From Paenibacillus senegalensis JC66 (GTDB lineage Bacteria; Bacillota; Bacilli; Paenibacillales; NBRC-103111): a stretch of 64,000 bases of DNA. Below the pieces are notes generated by a model. It saw nothing but the letters and a program-made list of their open reading frames with translations, searched no databases and was not told the origin of the DNA. The stretch spans positions 111,863-175,862 of the forward strand of contig NZ_HE610961.1 of NCBI RefSeq assembly GCF_000285515.1, written 5' to 3'. The translations under genes were made by a program, and so were the position numbers. Each line of letters begins with the position of its first letter. Position 1 is the stretch's first letter. Below, in pieces: positions 50,037 to 59,637 of the stretch.

Positions 50037-52052
50037 TTAATCGTTAACCTCCCAGGAACCGACAATACTTTCAATAATCCATGAAGTTGTATTTAGTTTT
50101 CTGAGGGTTACTCTTGCCCCAATAGTAGATGACTTTATTCCTTTTCCAGCTTCGGCGCTTAGTGGATAAATCATCTCGTTAGGTGCGGGGATAATTAAAA
50201 TCTGGTGAGCACTTCTTATTTCTACTGTTGTCACCCACGATGGGGGTAGCGCCCCGTCCAGTGTAATCGATTGAGACGTTGTGCTGCTCTGATTATGCAA
50301 TAGCTGGTATGGAGATGATAACCGTATGGTTGGTTGCGTATTGGCTATGTCATAAACCAGAATTCCCTTTCTGTCTGATATAGACCCGCCAGAATCACAT
50401 GCATACCACATTTGCGCGTTTCCATTTGCTCCGTATCCACTTATCTCTAAAGGATCAACAATTGTGACATTTTTAACATAACGATCGGAACGCGATACAT
50501 CCTGTACATTTATGCCTACAGTCATTTTGTTGGGGTATGACGAATCTCTAATTGTCGGGTTATAAATATTTACATTCCCTATATGACTGTCACCTACTGT
50601 ATCCACCGGCTCTCTTCCGACGAGTATTCCTGCCCCGAAGGATCCTGCAGTGGATCCTGCTCTGTTGGGATTTATAACGTATGGATTGATAATGTCAACT
50701 TGGATTCCAAAGGCACTCCAATTTCTCATCCACAAACCATTACTCCTGTTGTCATACCATTTTGGGTCTAAAACAGTTATTTTCCCCTTTGTGCTTTGCT
50801 GCAGTTGGGCTAAATATAAACCGTGATAGCTGCCTATATCTTTATGATTGATGATTGTACAGTCAACTTCCCTTGTTGCTCCGGTATGCCACTGTAAAGC
50901 CATCAAAATACCTGGACCGCTATTATTTTCAGTATAAGGACTGTCTAATGTGATTCCTTCTATCAGACAATTGGCATTATTAGGCTCAAAGTCTATTCCT
51001 GCTTGAGGGGCTGTTCCGTTTGTGTTTTTTAACATCGGCCTTACGATAGAAATGTTTCTCCCGGATATAAACGATATTCCTTGTCTCCTGTTGTTGTCAC
51101 AAGTAACATCAATTACTTTACCGTTTTCGCAGTATAATTTTTCTGTGCCTTGACCGATATAGAGACCGTCACCCCAACAATCACGCAGAACAACCCTTTC
51201 AATCGTAAAGTTAGAAACGCCCTTTAGTTCTATTCCCATTCCCCATTCGCCTGTGGTGCCTATGTGGTCTTGGCGTTCTCCTTGGATGGTGCCTCCAATA
51301 ATACTAAAGTCGGATATCTGGTCGCATCCAACAACTCGGTAAGCCTGAGTACTTGTTGGGATCGCCTTAATAACGGCATTGTCATCTAATCTCAATCTTA
51401 CATTTGAGCGCAATTGCAGCCCGATTAAAGCATCAACCATATAGAGACCGTTTGGCAAATAAACCTCTCCACCACCTGCGTTGGCCACGTCATCTACTGC
51501 TCGCTGGAGTTGCGGCAATACATTAGTTCCATCCATCGGAACACTGTAAGGAGGTAGTCTGACGTTTACAAATCGCTGTTTTATATCGTCGAGTGTGGCA
51601 TAATCCTCTAACCCAAACTCACTCTTGAGCCTAAACCCACCTCGTGGAGAGGCTTTATCTGTAATAGTATCTACATTTCCGTTTACATCCGTTGTAACCT
51701 CGGCTACAGTCAAATAAGACGCTCCAACTGGATGTCCTGTTCCCCACCACCAATAACCGTCTTGATGAAAATCAAGGTAGTAGGTAGTGTTCGGTATCGT
51801 TGTTTGGAAGCTTGTTCCTTCTCTGGCCAGAACGTTATTATTCAATGCTGCCGATATGTCAGTCACATCCACCATGTCATTACGCTGTAAGTTCTTGGTG
51901 ACAATGCCACCTTCGTTAACATAGTTCTGCAAAAAGAAACCGACATCGTTAAATTTGTTGATTTTCCTGTAGTCTAGGTAAGTGCTTTTTGTTTGCTGCG
52001 AGATATTCGAGCTTGTGCTACTATTACCGTTATACCAAGGAAAATTACTCAT
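50037..52052 (-). CDS. tailspike protein with pectate-lyase-like beta-helix
   Basis: 671 residues. A head-binding N-terminus (1-165) is followed by a right-handed beta-helix from about 170 (PPYSVPMDGTNVLPQLQRAV, GGGEVYLPNGLYMV) as in pectate_lyase_3 tailspikes, with many Asn/Gly turn repeats, and a beta-rich C-terminal knob. It binds and probably cleaves a host surface polysaccharide. Adjacent to the O-antigen-ligase-like gene, which could alter the same receptor. Confidence 0.85.
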   Translation of the reverse strand: MSNFPWYNGNSSTSSNISQQTKSTYLDYRKINKFNDVGFFLQNYVNEGGIVTKNLQRNDMVDVTDISAALNNNVLAREGTSFQTTIPNTTYYLDFHQDGYWWWGTGHPVGASYLTVAEVTTDVNGNVDTITDKASPRGGFRLKSEFGLEDYATLDDIKQRFVNVRLPPYSVPMDGTNVLPQLQRAVDDVANAGGGEVYLPNGLYMVDALIGLQLRSNVRLRLDDNAVIKAIPTSTQAYRVVGCDQISDFSIIGGTIQGERQDHIGTTGEWGMGIELKGVSNFTIERVVLRDCWGDGLYIGQGTEKLYCENGKVIDVTCDNNRRQGISFISGRNISIVRPMLKNTNGTAPQAGIDFEPNNANCLIEGITLDSPYTENNSGPGILMALQWHTGATREVDCTIINHKDIGSYHGLYLAQLQQSTKGKITVLDPKWYDNRSNGLWMRNWSAFGIQVDIINPYVINPNRAGSTAGSFGAGILVGREPVDTVGDSHIGNVNIYNPTIRDSSYPNKMTVGINVQDVSRSDRYVKNVTIVDPLEISGYGANGNAQMWYACDSGGSISDRKGILVYDIANTQPTIRLSSPYQLLHNQSSTTSQSITLDGALPPSWVTTVEIRSAHQILIIPAPNEMIYPLSAEAGKGIKSSTIGARVTLRKLNTTSWIIESIVGSWEVND

Positions 52053-52056
52053 TATA

Positions 52057-52641
52057 TCACCATCTTTCTTTTACGACATGCCTTTCCCAACCGCTGTTAG
52101 CTGTCCTGTAATCATAAAGCCATTGCTCATATTGTTCGCGGTATTGGCTTCGCTCAGAACCTGTTGTGATGTCCTTAAGCACCCCAAAAACCAGAACCAT
52201 GTCAAAGTTAGGGTCAAGTCCGGTAAGTCCATTCATATCATTCACTGTTAGTGGAGCAAGAACAGATGTATGGAATATCTTAAGTCCCTGTTCTATATCC
52301 TCGTCTGGCTCTGGAACAAGCCCGATAGTACCGTTGAGAAAGTAATAATAAGCCCCGTTGAATCGTTCATCAAACTGCCTATACGCCATTCTGCGCCACT
52401 CTCCACTTACATACATATCAACGTCTACCACGTTACCAGGAGGGCATGGTAAGGGATATTGGGACTTGCCCTTGATGATGTCTACTGTTGATACAATGGG
52501 CTCAGACTGTCGTTGAGCCGGCCCAAAATTGCGTATGATCTGGTCTCTTACTTGGGTTATCTTACGAAGTATTGATGGGATGGAACGATAACTGTCCGGC
52601 GCCCTTTCGATGATTTCTTCCACAACTTCGCTAAGTAGCAT
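52057..52641 (-). CDS. head-tail connector protein 1
   Basis: 194 residues, ATG 52641. Helical N-terminus (LLSEVVEEIIERAPDSYRSIPSI), central beta part (SQYPLPCPPGNVVDVDMYVSGEW) and a C-terminal helix with SERSQYREQYEQWLYDY. Size and pattern fit P22 gp4-like/gp6-like adaptors. Follows the head fibre gene closely. Confidence 0.55.
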   Translation of the reverse strand: MLLSEVVEEIIERAPDSYRSIPSILRKITQVRDQIIRNFGPAQRQSEPIVSTVDIIKGKSQYPLPCPPGNVVDVDMYVSGEWRRMAYRQFDERFNGAYYYFLNGTIGLVPEPDEDIEQGLKIFHTSVLAPLTVNDMNGLTGLDPNFDMVLVFGVLKDITTGSERSQYREQYEQWLYDYRTANSGWERHVVKERW

Positions 52642-52645
52642 CTTA

Positions 52646-53263
52646 TCACCCCTTGAGCGCTGTCAAAATACTGTTAAGCAGTGTAGCAACATCCTCGGTT
52701 GTGGCCGTTGATGGATCAGCAATTGGATCTATGCTTGCAAAAGCACTTTTGAGTACAGTTAACGCATGCTGGTCGTCTACATACTTTTTGTTTGCTGCAT
52801 CGTTATCTGCTACCGGATCGGCTGCTGCCAATTGTCCTCCAAATTGGTACATAGCAAGATGGTCTGCCGTAGGCGTTTGTTCGTATGGCACGATTCCCAA
52901 GACGCTGGTTTCCAGCGTTGTACCTATCACCATCTTCGGAATTAATGTTTCCGGCTTATCGATTTTAGGCGTAGCCAGCTTATCATCTGTTACAGCCCCA
53001 TTTGCGATTTTGGCTGTTGTTACACCATTATCTGCTATCGGAAATGTGCTTGGCTTACCAGTGACATTGCCCCAAGCAACGGAATCTGCAGTAGCAGCAG
53101 ATGGGGCTTTGGCATCTGGAGCTAATTTAGCTGTGGTTACGGCTCCATCTTGCAATTGTTCTGTACCTACGCTATCAGGACCGGGAGCGCCTATGTTGAC
53201 CGGATTACCGTCCGTGTCCACAAGTACCACGTATCCTGGATTACGCATACTAGTTGCCGTCAT
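52646..53263 (-). CDS. head-fibre-like phage protein
   Basis: 205 residues, ATG 53263 with GGAGGAGG upstream. Contains repeated ADNGVTTAKIANGAVTDDKLA motifs and a C-terminal ATTEDVATLLNSILTALKG helix, as in phi29-like head fibres and collagen-like phage fibres. Located between the capsid gene and the connector. Confidence 0.6.
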   Translation of the reverse strand: MTATSMRNPGYVVLVDTDGNPVNIGAPGPDSVGTEQLQDGAVTTAKLAPDAKAPSAATADSVAWGNVTGKPSTFPIADNGVTTAKIANGAVTDDKLATPKIDKPETLIPKMVIGTTLETSVLGIVPYEQTPTADHLAMYQFGGQLAAADPVADNDAANKKYVDDQHALTVLKSAFASIDPIADPSTATTEDVATLLNSILTALKG

Positions 53264-53405
53264 GTGTCCTCCTCCTTCGCTTCGGTTTTTCAGCCTCTTG
53301 CGGCTTCTTCTCCGTCATTATTTTTTTGATTTCATTCAAAAGCTCGTTCGTTTTTTGTTGCTCCCTCACAAGGGCGTTTAGGGCGTCTAATTCAATGCGA
53401 TACAT
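53250..53405 (-). CDS. small coiled-coil phage protein
   Basis: 51 residues, ATG 53405 behind TAGGAGGTTATC. A helical LDALNALVREQQKTNELLNE segment and a basic KPKRRRRTHDGN tail. It overlaps the start of the head-fibre gene by 14 bases. Function unknown, probably a capsid or scaffold accessory. Confidence 0.7.
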   Translation of the reverse strand: MYRIELDALNALVREQQKTNELLNEIKKIMTEKKPQEAEKPKRRRRTHDGN

Positions 53406-53412
53406 GATAACC

Positions 53413-53440
53413 TCCTAAAAAAGAGGGGATGAACCCCTCT
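53413..53440 (-). terminator. terminator/attenuator after the capsid gene
   Basis: AGAGGGG-TTCAT-CCCCTCT hairpin plus TTTTTT on the minus strand, inside the structural operon; it would lower expression of downstream genes relative to the capsid gene. Confidence 0.8.
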
Positions 53441-53441
53441 C

Positions 53442-54398
53442 TTAAGGTTGTGGATTGTGTCCGTAAATGAAGGAATAGTTGATAAAACCTCTCCCCCAGC
53501 GGCCGATAACCTTGTATTTCAATGTTTCTTTGTCAAAGTCAGTAATGGAGCCATTCTCAGGTTTGCGTCTCCATTGCCATTTGTTATATCGCCTCATCCT
53601 GGCTGTATCAACTGCAAACCAGGCATGACGGTTTTTAAGGAAGGGATTGACCACAACAGTAATCTCACCTTGATAGATGTTGATGTTAAATTGATCAGAT
53701 CCCGGCTCATACTTGGGAATCTCCTTGCCCGGAACGCCAGCAATTTGGAGGGCAGCACGCCTGTTATACGGAGCAACAATAAGACGATCTGGCATGACGG
53801 CCATCAAATTCCCTTTGTCATCTACCCACTCTTGCATTGCCACTACAGTGTCATCCCAAGCATCAATAGTAAGTGGAGAGTCTCCAAGATTAGACTGTAC
53901 ATCGACACTATTTTTAGGGCTATAAGGATGGTTTGCTGCACATAACGCCACGCCATCGGGTCCAGCAGAGTTATAGTTACGCCCTTTAAAGTCAGGTCCA
54001 GCTGTAACAAAAGCGTTGTTAAGAAATTCAACCGCTTGATATTGCTGGGTTTTGTACGTAGCATCAGCAAGCCCGGTAATACGGTCTTTAATTTGAGTCA
54101 GCTTCAGATCGTCGATAAAGTCCCGGTCGATCTCACGACCACCAGAATATTTGTGATTACGAATTCTCTTTTCCCATAGCTCGTCAATGTCTTCATAGTG
54201 GACTTGGTTTCCACTGTGGTTCCAGTCCTCTAAAAGACCCTCTCCACCAGCGCCATCGTAGCTTTCTGTATCCTTTGTGGAGTTTTCCACCCCGTACATG
54301 TCGGGAATAAAGTCCTTCTTATCTTTCATTGCTGTGGAGTAAAGCTCACGGAAAACTGGTTCTAGTACATCTGAATTCCATTGTAATTTTGTTTGCAT
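53442..54398 (-). CDS. major capsid protein
   Basis: 318 residues, ATG 54398 behind AGGGGG. An HK97-fold-like subunit: N-terminal helical arm (VFRELYSTAMKDKKDFIPDM), NNAF-rich spine region and a beta-rich end (FAVDTARMRRYNKW, WGRGFINYSFIYGHNP). Position between the decoration gene and a terminator and after the scaffold gene fits the major head protein. Confidence 0.8.
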   Translation of the reverse strand: MQTKLQWNSDVLEPVFRELYSTAMKDKKDFIPDMYGVENSTKDTESYDGAGGEGLLEDWNHSGNQVHYEDIDELWEKRIRNHKYSGGREIDRDFIDDLKLTQIKDRITGLADATYKTQQYQAVEFLNNAFVTAGPDFKGRNYNSAGPDGVALCAANHPYSPKNSVDVQSNLGDSPLTIDAWDDTVVAMQEWVDDKGNLMAVMPDRLIVAPYNRRAALQIAGVPGKEIPKYEPGSDQFNINIYQGEITVVVNPFLKNRHAWFAVDTARMRRYNKWQWRRKPENGSITDFDKETLKYKVIGRWGRGFINYSFIYGHNPQP

Positions 54399-54410
54399 GG
54401 TTTAACCCCC

Positions 54411-54827
54411 TTAGCTAAGTTGCCGTTTTTTTACTTTGATACGGCACACTTTCTTATCCTCGATTACTCCTAAAACTGCAATAGATCCACCTGTTACTGT
54501 GGCAGCGTCTACCGATAGACCATCAGCTGCAATTGCCACTTCGTTTGCCCCAGGGACAAATCCGGCGTCTGGCGTTCCGGTAAAGGCTGCTTCAAAAACG
54601 TCTCCCTCCCGGGCCTGAAACACTTCACACGGTTGATCAGTTCCGGATTCGATATTGGACGACAAGAAGCCCCCAATTTCATCAGTAGCCCCCGCCTTTG
54701 TCCAGCGCCCAGCGTCAATCTTTACAGCTTCGCCAGCACTTCCGTCCTCTCCATCTGTAAACAAAATGTCTGTGATACGGCTTGTCGGTGCACCGTACTC
54801 GTTGTATACAAATCTAAATCCCTGCAT
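54411..54827 (-). CDS. capsid decoration/cement protein
   Basis: 138 residues, ATG 54827 behind GGAGGACTTACC. Beta-rich, Gly/Asp-rich, no membrane segment; size and position directly upstream of the capsid gene fit head-stabilising (cement) proteins. Confidence 0.55.
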   Translation of the reverse strand: MQGFRFVYNEYGAPTSRITDILFTDGEDGSAGEAVKIDAGRWTKAGATDEIGGFLSSNIESGTDQPCEVFQAREGDVFEAAFTGTPDAGFVPGANEVAIAADGLSVDAATVTGGSIAVLGVIEDKKVCRIKVKKRQLS

Positions 54828-54840
54828 AGGTAAGTCCTCC

Positions 54841-55791
54841 TTACTTCTTCGCGTATTTTTTTGCTAGTTTTGGTGATAAACCGAACATAGAAAAAGCCGT
54901 TGCCAACTCTTCCGGAACTTCCGGTTCAATATCACCGTCCGTTTGAGTTTCTACAAGCGACCTTTTGTTGAGTTTCTGCTGCTTGATGGCTTGCTGTTCG
55001 GCTTGTTTTTTAACTTGCGCTTGAATCTTATCCCGGTGCGCCAATTCATAAGCATCTACCGGGTCATAACCCCTTTGGATGCGATCAATCATATCAGGCG
55101 TAAACCAAGGTGCATTTCCTTCTGAATCGACTTCCTGGGCCGTCTCAGGGTACTTTTGGAAAAGTTCTTCCCATTTTTTTTGTCTTTGCTGATTAAGTTC
55201 AATCTCTTCCCGTTCTTTTTTCAGGCGTTCCTTTTCTTCAAGCGCTTGTTTGGCCTGCTGTAGTAAAGGATGATTGTTCAAGTACTGTTCAGCCTGCTGA
55301 CGATCGATTCCGTTTTCTTCAAGTTCGTCCAAAAGCTTGTTCTGCAACTGTTCGTATTCGTCCTGTTGCTTCTTGACTTGGGCCTGTTCTAGTAGCTCAA
55401 TATTAGCAACAAACTCCGAATGGTCTTTAAACCCGGCGAGTTTGGCTGCTCGATCCAGGTGTTTTTCCAGTTCGGTTTTACGTTCCCTCTCCTTATCAAG
55501 AGCTAGTGCCTTTTGAACGTACTCTGGAAGGTTTTCGTCATTAACATCAACTTCGACTTCTTCCTTGTTAAATTTGACCTTAACCTTCTTTGGTTCCTGT
55601 TTCGGTTCCGGTTCCTCTCCCTCTGTGGCGGGAGGATCGGTTTCCGGTTCCTCGTCTTCTGTTTCTGCTGGCGTTTCTTCCTCCGTCTGATACTCCAAGC
55701 CAAACGCCTCCATAGCGCTCGCTATGTCCTGTTTCTTCTCGTCTACTGTCGTTTCAATCTCTTCGGTATGGCTGCCGATTTGATCTGTCAT
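54841..55791 (-). CDS. scaffold protein
   Basis: 316 residues, ATG 55791 behind AGGAGGAAATGA. Very acidic start (EEETPAETEDEEPETDPP) followed by long charged coiled-coil helices (QRQKKWEELFQKYPETAQE). Typical of phage scaffolds removed during capsid assembly. Located between portal and capsid genes. Confidence 0.75.
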   Translation of the reverse strand: MTDQIGSHTEEIETTVDEKKQDIASAMEAFGLEYQTEEETPAETEDEEPETDPPATEGEEPEPKQEPKKVKVKFNKEEVEVDVNDENLPEYVQKALALDKERERKTELEKHLDRAAKLAGFKDHSEFVANIELLEQAQVKKQQDEYEQLQNKLLDELEENGIDRQQAEQYLNNHPLLQQAKQALEEKERLKKEREEIELNQQRQKKWEELFQKYPETAQEVDSEGNAPWFTPDMIDRIQRGYDPVDAYELAHRDKIQAQVKKQAEQQAIKQQKLNKRSLVETQTDGDIEPEVPEELATAFSMFGLSPKLAKKYAKK

Positions 55792-55865
55792 AATTCATTT
55801 CCTCCTGTCGCGGTATGGCTGCCGCTAATATAAATAGGGCACTGGATTCTCACCAATGCCCCGTG

Positions 55866-57929
55866 TTACCTCAATAGTTTCGCTGCTTCTACTTCGAGTT
55901 TTCCGCGCTGAATCTCTTGATTAAATTGCTCCTTCTGCGCCTCTCTCTGTTGTCTCATGAATTCAGCTTCACCTTGCATGTTAGCTTGTTGCTGTTGTTG
56001 TAAAGCTTGCCCCATTTGTTGCAATTGCCCGGTTAACTCTAGGTTTTGCTGCTGTAATTGCATCATTTGTTGTTGTAACCCGGCGTTTTCCTCGATTCTC
56101 GCCCTTATGATATCGAAAGGCTCCATGCGACCGTTAGCAATGGTGTACTGTACGCCTTCCATGTCGATCATTGGCATGCCTGTTACCGGGTCTTGCATCT
56201 GCAAGAGGTTAAAAGCCAACTGAATCCAATATTCCCTGTCCTGAGGCTTGTCCACGCTGATATTAACCTTAATGTCAAAGTGTGGAACGTACTCTTCTAA
56301 TACCGGCTGTTCTATCGGTTGTCCAGTTTCGTCTACCTGTTCATATTGCGATTCAGCGAGAGAAATCAGGCGATCCCGGCTCATTGCAATGATTCTTTCG
56401 CCTACTACTCGGGCTATTCGGTCGGTTGTGTAAAACTGTGCTATAAGCTCGATGTACTGAGCAAACACTTCCTCAAGTGCTCCTTCTATAATGGATGTTG
56501 CAAGATTAAGAAGTGTGCTGGATGCACTTATCAAGGCCTTGGCCTGCTCTCCTGATGTAACATTGGAGTTTGCTTGGCCCCTTGCACTGTCAAACTGCCC
56601 CGGAATCTTTTGCAACATGTCTTTGTAGTACTCCAGCATGTTGAAGACGGTGTTCGGAATGTTGACGCCCTGGAGCTCTTTCCAGTCATTCATGCGACCA
56701 GGAGCTATTGGTAACATGGCCCCCGACTGCGAACGCTGTTCCTTCCAGGTGTTCGGCCTTGTAATGGCTCCTTCTTCATATACAATGGCGCCATTTCCTT
56801 GCTTCGCCATTGTCTCAATAGCGATTTCGGCAAATTTATTTAGCATGATCTGAGGCTTGATCATGTCACGCATATATCCTTTGCCCCACGGGTTTTGTTC
56901 GTCCGGAAATAATGTGCGTGCTATAAAAGGATATTGTCCATGGTCATACACGTAGGACTTATGCTCCAAAAAGACTCCAGACGTTGAAATATAAATGCAA
57001 TGTACCCCTTCCATGCGTCCCTCGGCTTTTGCAAAGGCTTCAGAGGGGTCAAGACCAGAGGCTAACTTTTCCTCGCCTAACTCCCTAAAGAGTTCCTTAT
57101 CCTCTCGGCTCATCATTTTTGGAACGCCTCTATACCAATACTCTATAAGCGTGGATTGCTGCTGGTTGGTGGTGGTGTCTTCGCTGATATATTCATCCCG
57201 GTTAAAGCTATCAATGGATTGACCATCATTGTCGAATACGTCATCTTCACCTTGATAGTCTGCTGTTACCTTGTCGCCTTGTCCCGGCCAACGCTCCCTA
57301 AAGTACTCAATCGGCCTCGGCGTGCGTATGATGTGAGCCTGTCCCTTTTGCAAGTTATTGAAATCTCTAATACGGGGATCAGGATAAAAACTATCTAAAG
57401 ATACTGGCAAAATGTCGTTCTGTCCAATATAGCGATTATTCCCCCGGCCACCCTCTATGGTCGGGTCATAGACCACCTTGTAAATAAGAGGGCCATGTAT
57501 AACCATGCGCCTGACTGCCCGGACGTGCTTTGACCTAAACTTAATCTGCTTAAGCTCGTGAGGGATAAACTCGTTGAGTTCCGTTGCCTTTTGGTCGTCC
57601 TGTGGTTCTTGTGGCTCGAAGTCGGGATATGGATCCCAACCGCATAACTTGGCTACAATCGCTTCTATCTGTGACCAGGCAACGTTATCCACGCTATTAG
57701 GTCTTAGTCGTGAAACTGACTCAGGTCTAAGCCCGTGCCAATGGTCGCCCATATAAAACCTTTGTTCCTGTCGCCAGATCGGCTCCATGGGCTGTCTGGC
57801 AGCTTTAAACACTTGATAGTCATTGGACACCATCTCATATATCTCTTGCTGCTTCGGCGTGTTCGGATTGCTGTTTTGGGTTTCTGTATCTCCCGAAAAG
57901 ATACCTTTAATCTTGTCTAGTACAGCCAC
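55866..57929 (-). CDS. portal protein, P22-like
   Basis: 687 residues, ATG(GTG region) 57929. The central part with WRQEQRFYMGDHWHGLRP, YWYRGVPKM and QIMLNKFAEIAIETM is of the P22 gp1/podovirus portal type. The Gln-rich coiled-coil C-terminus (QQQMMQLQQQNLELTGQLQQ) may form the barrel. The portal ring threads DNA into the head. Close partner of the terminase gene. Confidence 0.8.
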   Translation of the reverse strand: MAVLDKIKGIFSGDTETQNSNPNTPKQQEIYEMVSNDYQVFKAARQPMEPIWRQEQRFYMGDHWHGLRPESVSRLRPNSVDNVAWSQIEAIVAKLCGWDPYPDFEPQEPQDDQKATELNEFIPHELKQIKFRSKHVRAVRRMVIHGPLIYKVVYDPTIEGGRGNNRYIGQNDILPVSLDSFYPDPRIRDFNNLQKGQAHIIRTPRPIEYFRERWPGQGDKVTADYQGEDDVFDNDGQSIDSFNRDEYISEDTTTNQQQSTLIEYWYRGVPKMMSREDKELFRELGEEKLASGLDPSEAFAKAEGRMEGVHCIYISTSGVFLEHKSYVYDHGQYPFIARTLFPDEQNPWGKGYMRDMIKPQIMLNKFAEIAIETMAKQGNGAIVYEEGAITRPNTWKEQRSQSGAMLPIAPGRMNDWKELQGVNIPNTVFNMLEYYKDMLQKIPGQFDSARGQANSNVTSGEQAKALISASSTLLNLATSIIEGALEEVFAQYIELIAQFYTTDRIARVVGERIIAMSRDRLISLAESQYEQVDETGQPIEQPVLEEYVPHFDIKVNISVDKPQDREYWIQLAFNLLQMQDPVTGMPMIDMEGVQYTIANGRMEPFDIIRARIEENAGLQQQMMQLQQQNLELTGQLQQMGQALQQQQQANMQGEAEFMRQQREAQKEQFNQEIQRGKLEVEAAKLLR

Positions 57930-57969
57930 GTTTTCACCCCTTTCCGAAAAATAAAGAAAGCCTCTCGGC

Positions 57970-58182
57970 TTAATCCTCTATGTCTCTATCGTCATACCAG
58001 CTAAGAGGTTCTCTTTTAGGCTCATCCACGGACTTTGGAGCGTCCGTCATAGTTTTGTACTCTTTATAGTCACGGGCCATTAGACGGTCCGTCAGGCGCT
58101 CTATCGTCTTTTGTTGCTTAAGTATCACTATGGCACTAAATGCAGCCAGTACCAAGTATAGGATAGCTATTGTGGTTAGCAT
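57970..58182 (-). CDS. small membrane protein, hypothetical
   Basis: 70 residues, one N-terminal helix (TIAILYLVLAAFSAIVIL) then a charged tail (DDRDIED). Between portal and terminase genes, overlapping neither. Function unknown. Confidence 0.6.
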   Translation of the reverse strand: MLTTIAILYLVLAAFSAIVILKQQKTIERLTDRLMARDYKEYKTMTDAPKSVDEPKREPLSWYDDRDIED

Positions 58183-58191
58183 GTTATCACC

Positions 58192-59637
58192 TCACCAAAA
58201 GGATTCTATTTCAAATTCGTTCTCGTCTTCGTCATCAAAGTTCTTTCTTGTCGATTCATCCGGGGTAGCCGACCACGCCGAATCTCCTTTAGCTGGAGTA
58301 GGCTGACTCATTACCCAGTACCTTAATGCATCCGGTATATGGTCTAATGAGTGTGCTGCTACATCCTCTACTTTTTTTTCATCGTGCATCATTGCTGGGA
58401 TCGCTTCGATTGCCTTGATACATGTCGAGAATATCTTTAACTTTGCTGTCTTGTAAGTCTTCCCGGTTACATGGTCGAGTTCTGTCTTAACGTGTAGCCA
58501 TTCGCGGAGTCGTTTCCAGCCGTTAACCCGTTCCTTTTTGGCTTGGATTAATGGAACATCCTTTTGAGCGAATATCTCAGCAGGTGTTATGTTTTCCGTC
58601 TTGGCCTTGTTCCAGAAGCTTGTATCTGCCACATTGTATTCATATCGCTCTGAAACCGGGCTGTTTAGCTTCACAGCTTCCACTTGTTGGCTCGTTAAGA
58701 GTTTAGTTTGTGACAACTCCCTATATAAGTAAGCAGTGCCGTCAGGAGCTAAAGCAATCCACAAACACACAAACGGATCAGTGTAACCTTCGTCCAGCGC
58801 TCTATATCGCTTCCATTCCCTCGGTATATCAAATGGTTCCACAACATGAATAGAGCGTGTAAATTCACTGAAATACTGACCTGCGAATACATCCCAATCC
58901 CCTTCAAGCAGCTGCTTGCGCTCAATATCGGGTAGAGCCAAAAGACGCGCCAAATAACCCGGATCCGATTGGACCAAGGCTTGGTTGTCATGCACATTAG
59001 CAGGGATGAAGATGCGGCTTCTTATGATGGGCTCTCCTGCTTGTGGTGTTCCTTCGGGCCAAAACAATGGGTTTCCATCATCGTCCGTTTCTGGTATGTT
59101 ATGGACTACCTCTGGCTGTCCGATGGATACAAACCTCTTTTTGACCCAAGTGTGTCCTATCCCTCCGGGGTTAGTAGTGCTCTTGACGCTGCGTGGATAC
59201 GGTTTACTACCCCGTAAACGGGAAAGCATGTACTTGTACCATTTTTCCTCAAACTGCGTTAACTCTTCCCATCGGATAACATCATATTCAGCACCTTGAT
59301 AGTTCATGTAGTTTGCGTCATTGTCCCAATACGCTAGCTCGATGATGCTGCCATTCAAAAACTTCCATTCATGTTTGGATGAGTTATATTTACCTAACTC
59401 TTTTGGAAATACCTGAAGCGTCCGAGCGATTATAGAACGTTGCAAATCTGGATACGTCCGCCGGAATATAATCTGTCGGCTACCTGGGTATTGCATGGCG
59501 TACTTAAGGGTATCAAATATAGTAGCCTCGGACTTTCCTCCCCCTGCTGCTCCCCCGTAGAGAATTTCGTCTGCTTCTACTTGGTGGAATACCTTTTGTC
59601 TCGGCTGCGGTTTATAAGGAATCACGACCTTATTCAT
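58192..59637 (-). CDS. terL: terminase large subunit
   Basis: 481 residues. ATPase domain with Walker A G28-GAAGGGKS36 and Walker B YDVIRWEELTQF; C-terminal RNase H-like nuclease domain (YRALDEGYTDPFV, VEDVAAHSLDHIPDALRY). It packages DNA into the prohead with the small subunit, whose gene overlaps its start by eight bases. Confidence 0.93.
   Translation of the reverse strand: MNKVVIPYKPQPRQKVFHQVEADEILYGGAAGGGKSEATIFDTLKYAMQYPGSRQIIFRRTYPDLQRSIIARTLQVFPKELGKYNSSKHEWKFLNGSIIELAYWDNDANYMNYQGAEYDVIRWEELTQFEEKWYKYMLSRLRGSKPYPRSVKSTTNPGGIGHTWVKKRFVSIGQPEVVHNIPETDDDGNPLFWPEGTPQAGEPIIRSRIFIPANVHDNQALVQSDPGYLARLLALPDIERKQLLEGDWDVFAGQYFSEFTRSIHVVEPFDIPREWKRYRALDEGYTDPFVCLWIALAPDGTAYLYRELSQTKLLTSQQVEAVKLNSPVSERYEYNVADTSFWNKAKTENITPAEIFAQKDVPLIQAKKERVNGWKRLREWLHVKTELDHVTGKTYKTAKLKIFSTCIKAIEAIPAMMHDEKKVEDVAAHSLDHIPDALRYWVMSQPTPAKGDSAWSATPDESTRKNFDDEDENEFEIESFW

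Noticed and set aside
52653-53381. 242-codon plus-strand frame opposite the head-fibre gene
   Set aside because: Antisense of a Thr/Ala-rich fibre gene; composition bias explains the long frame.
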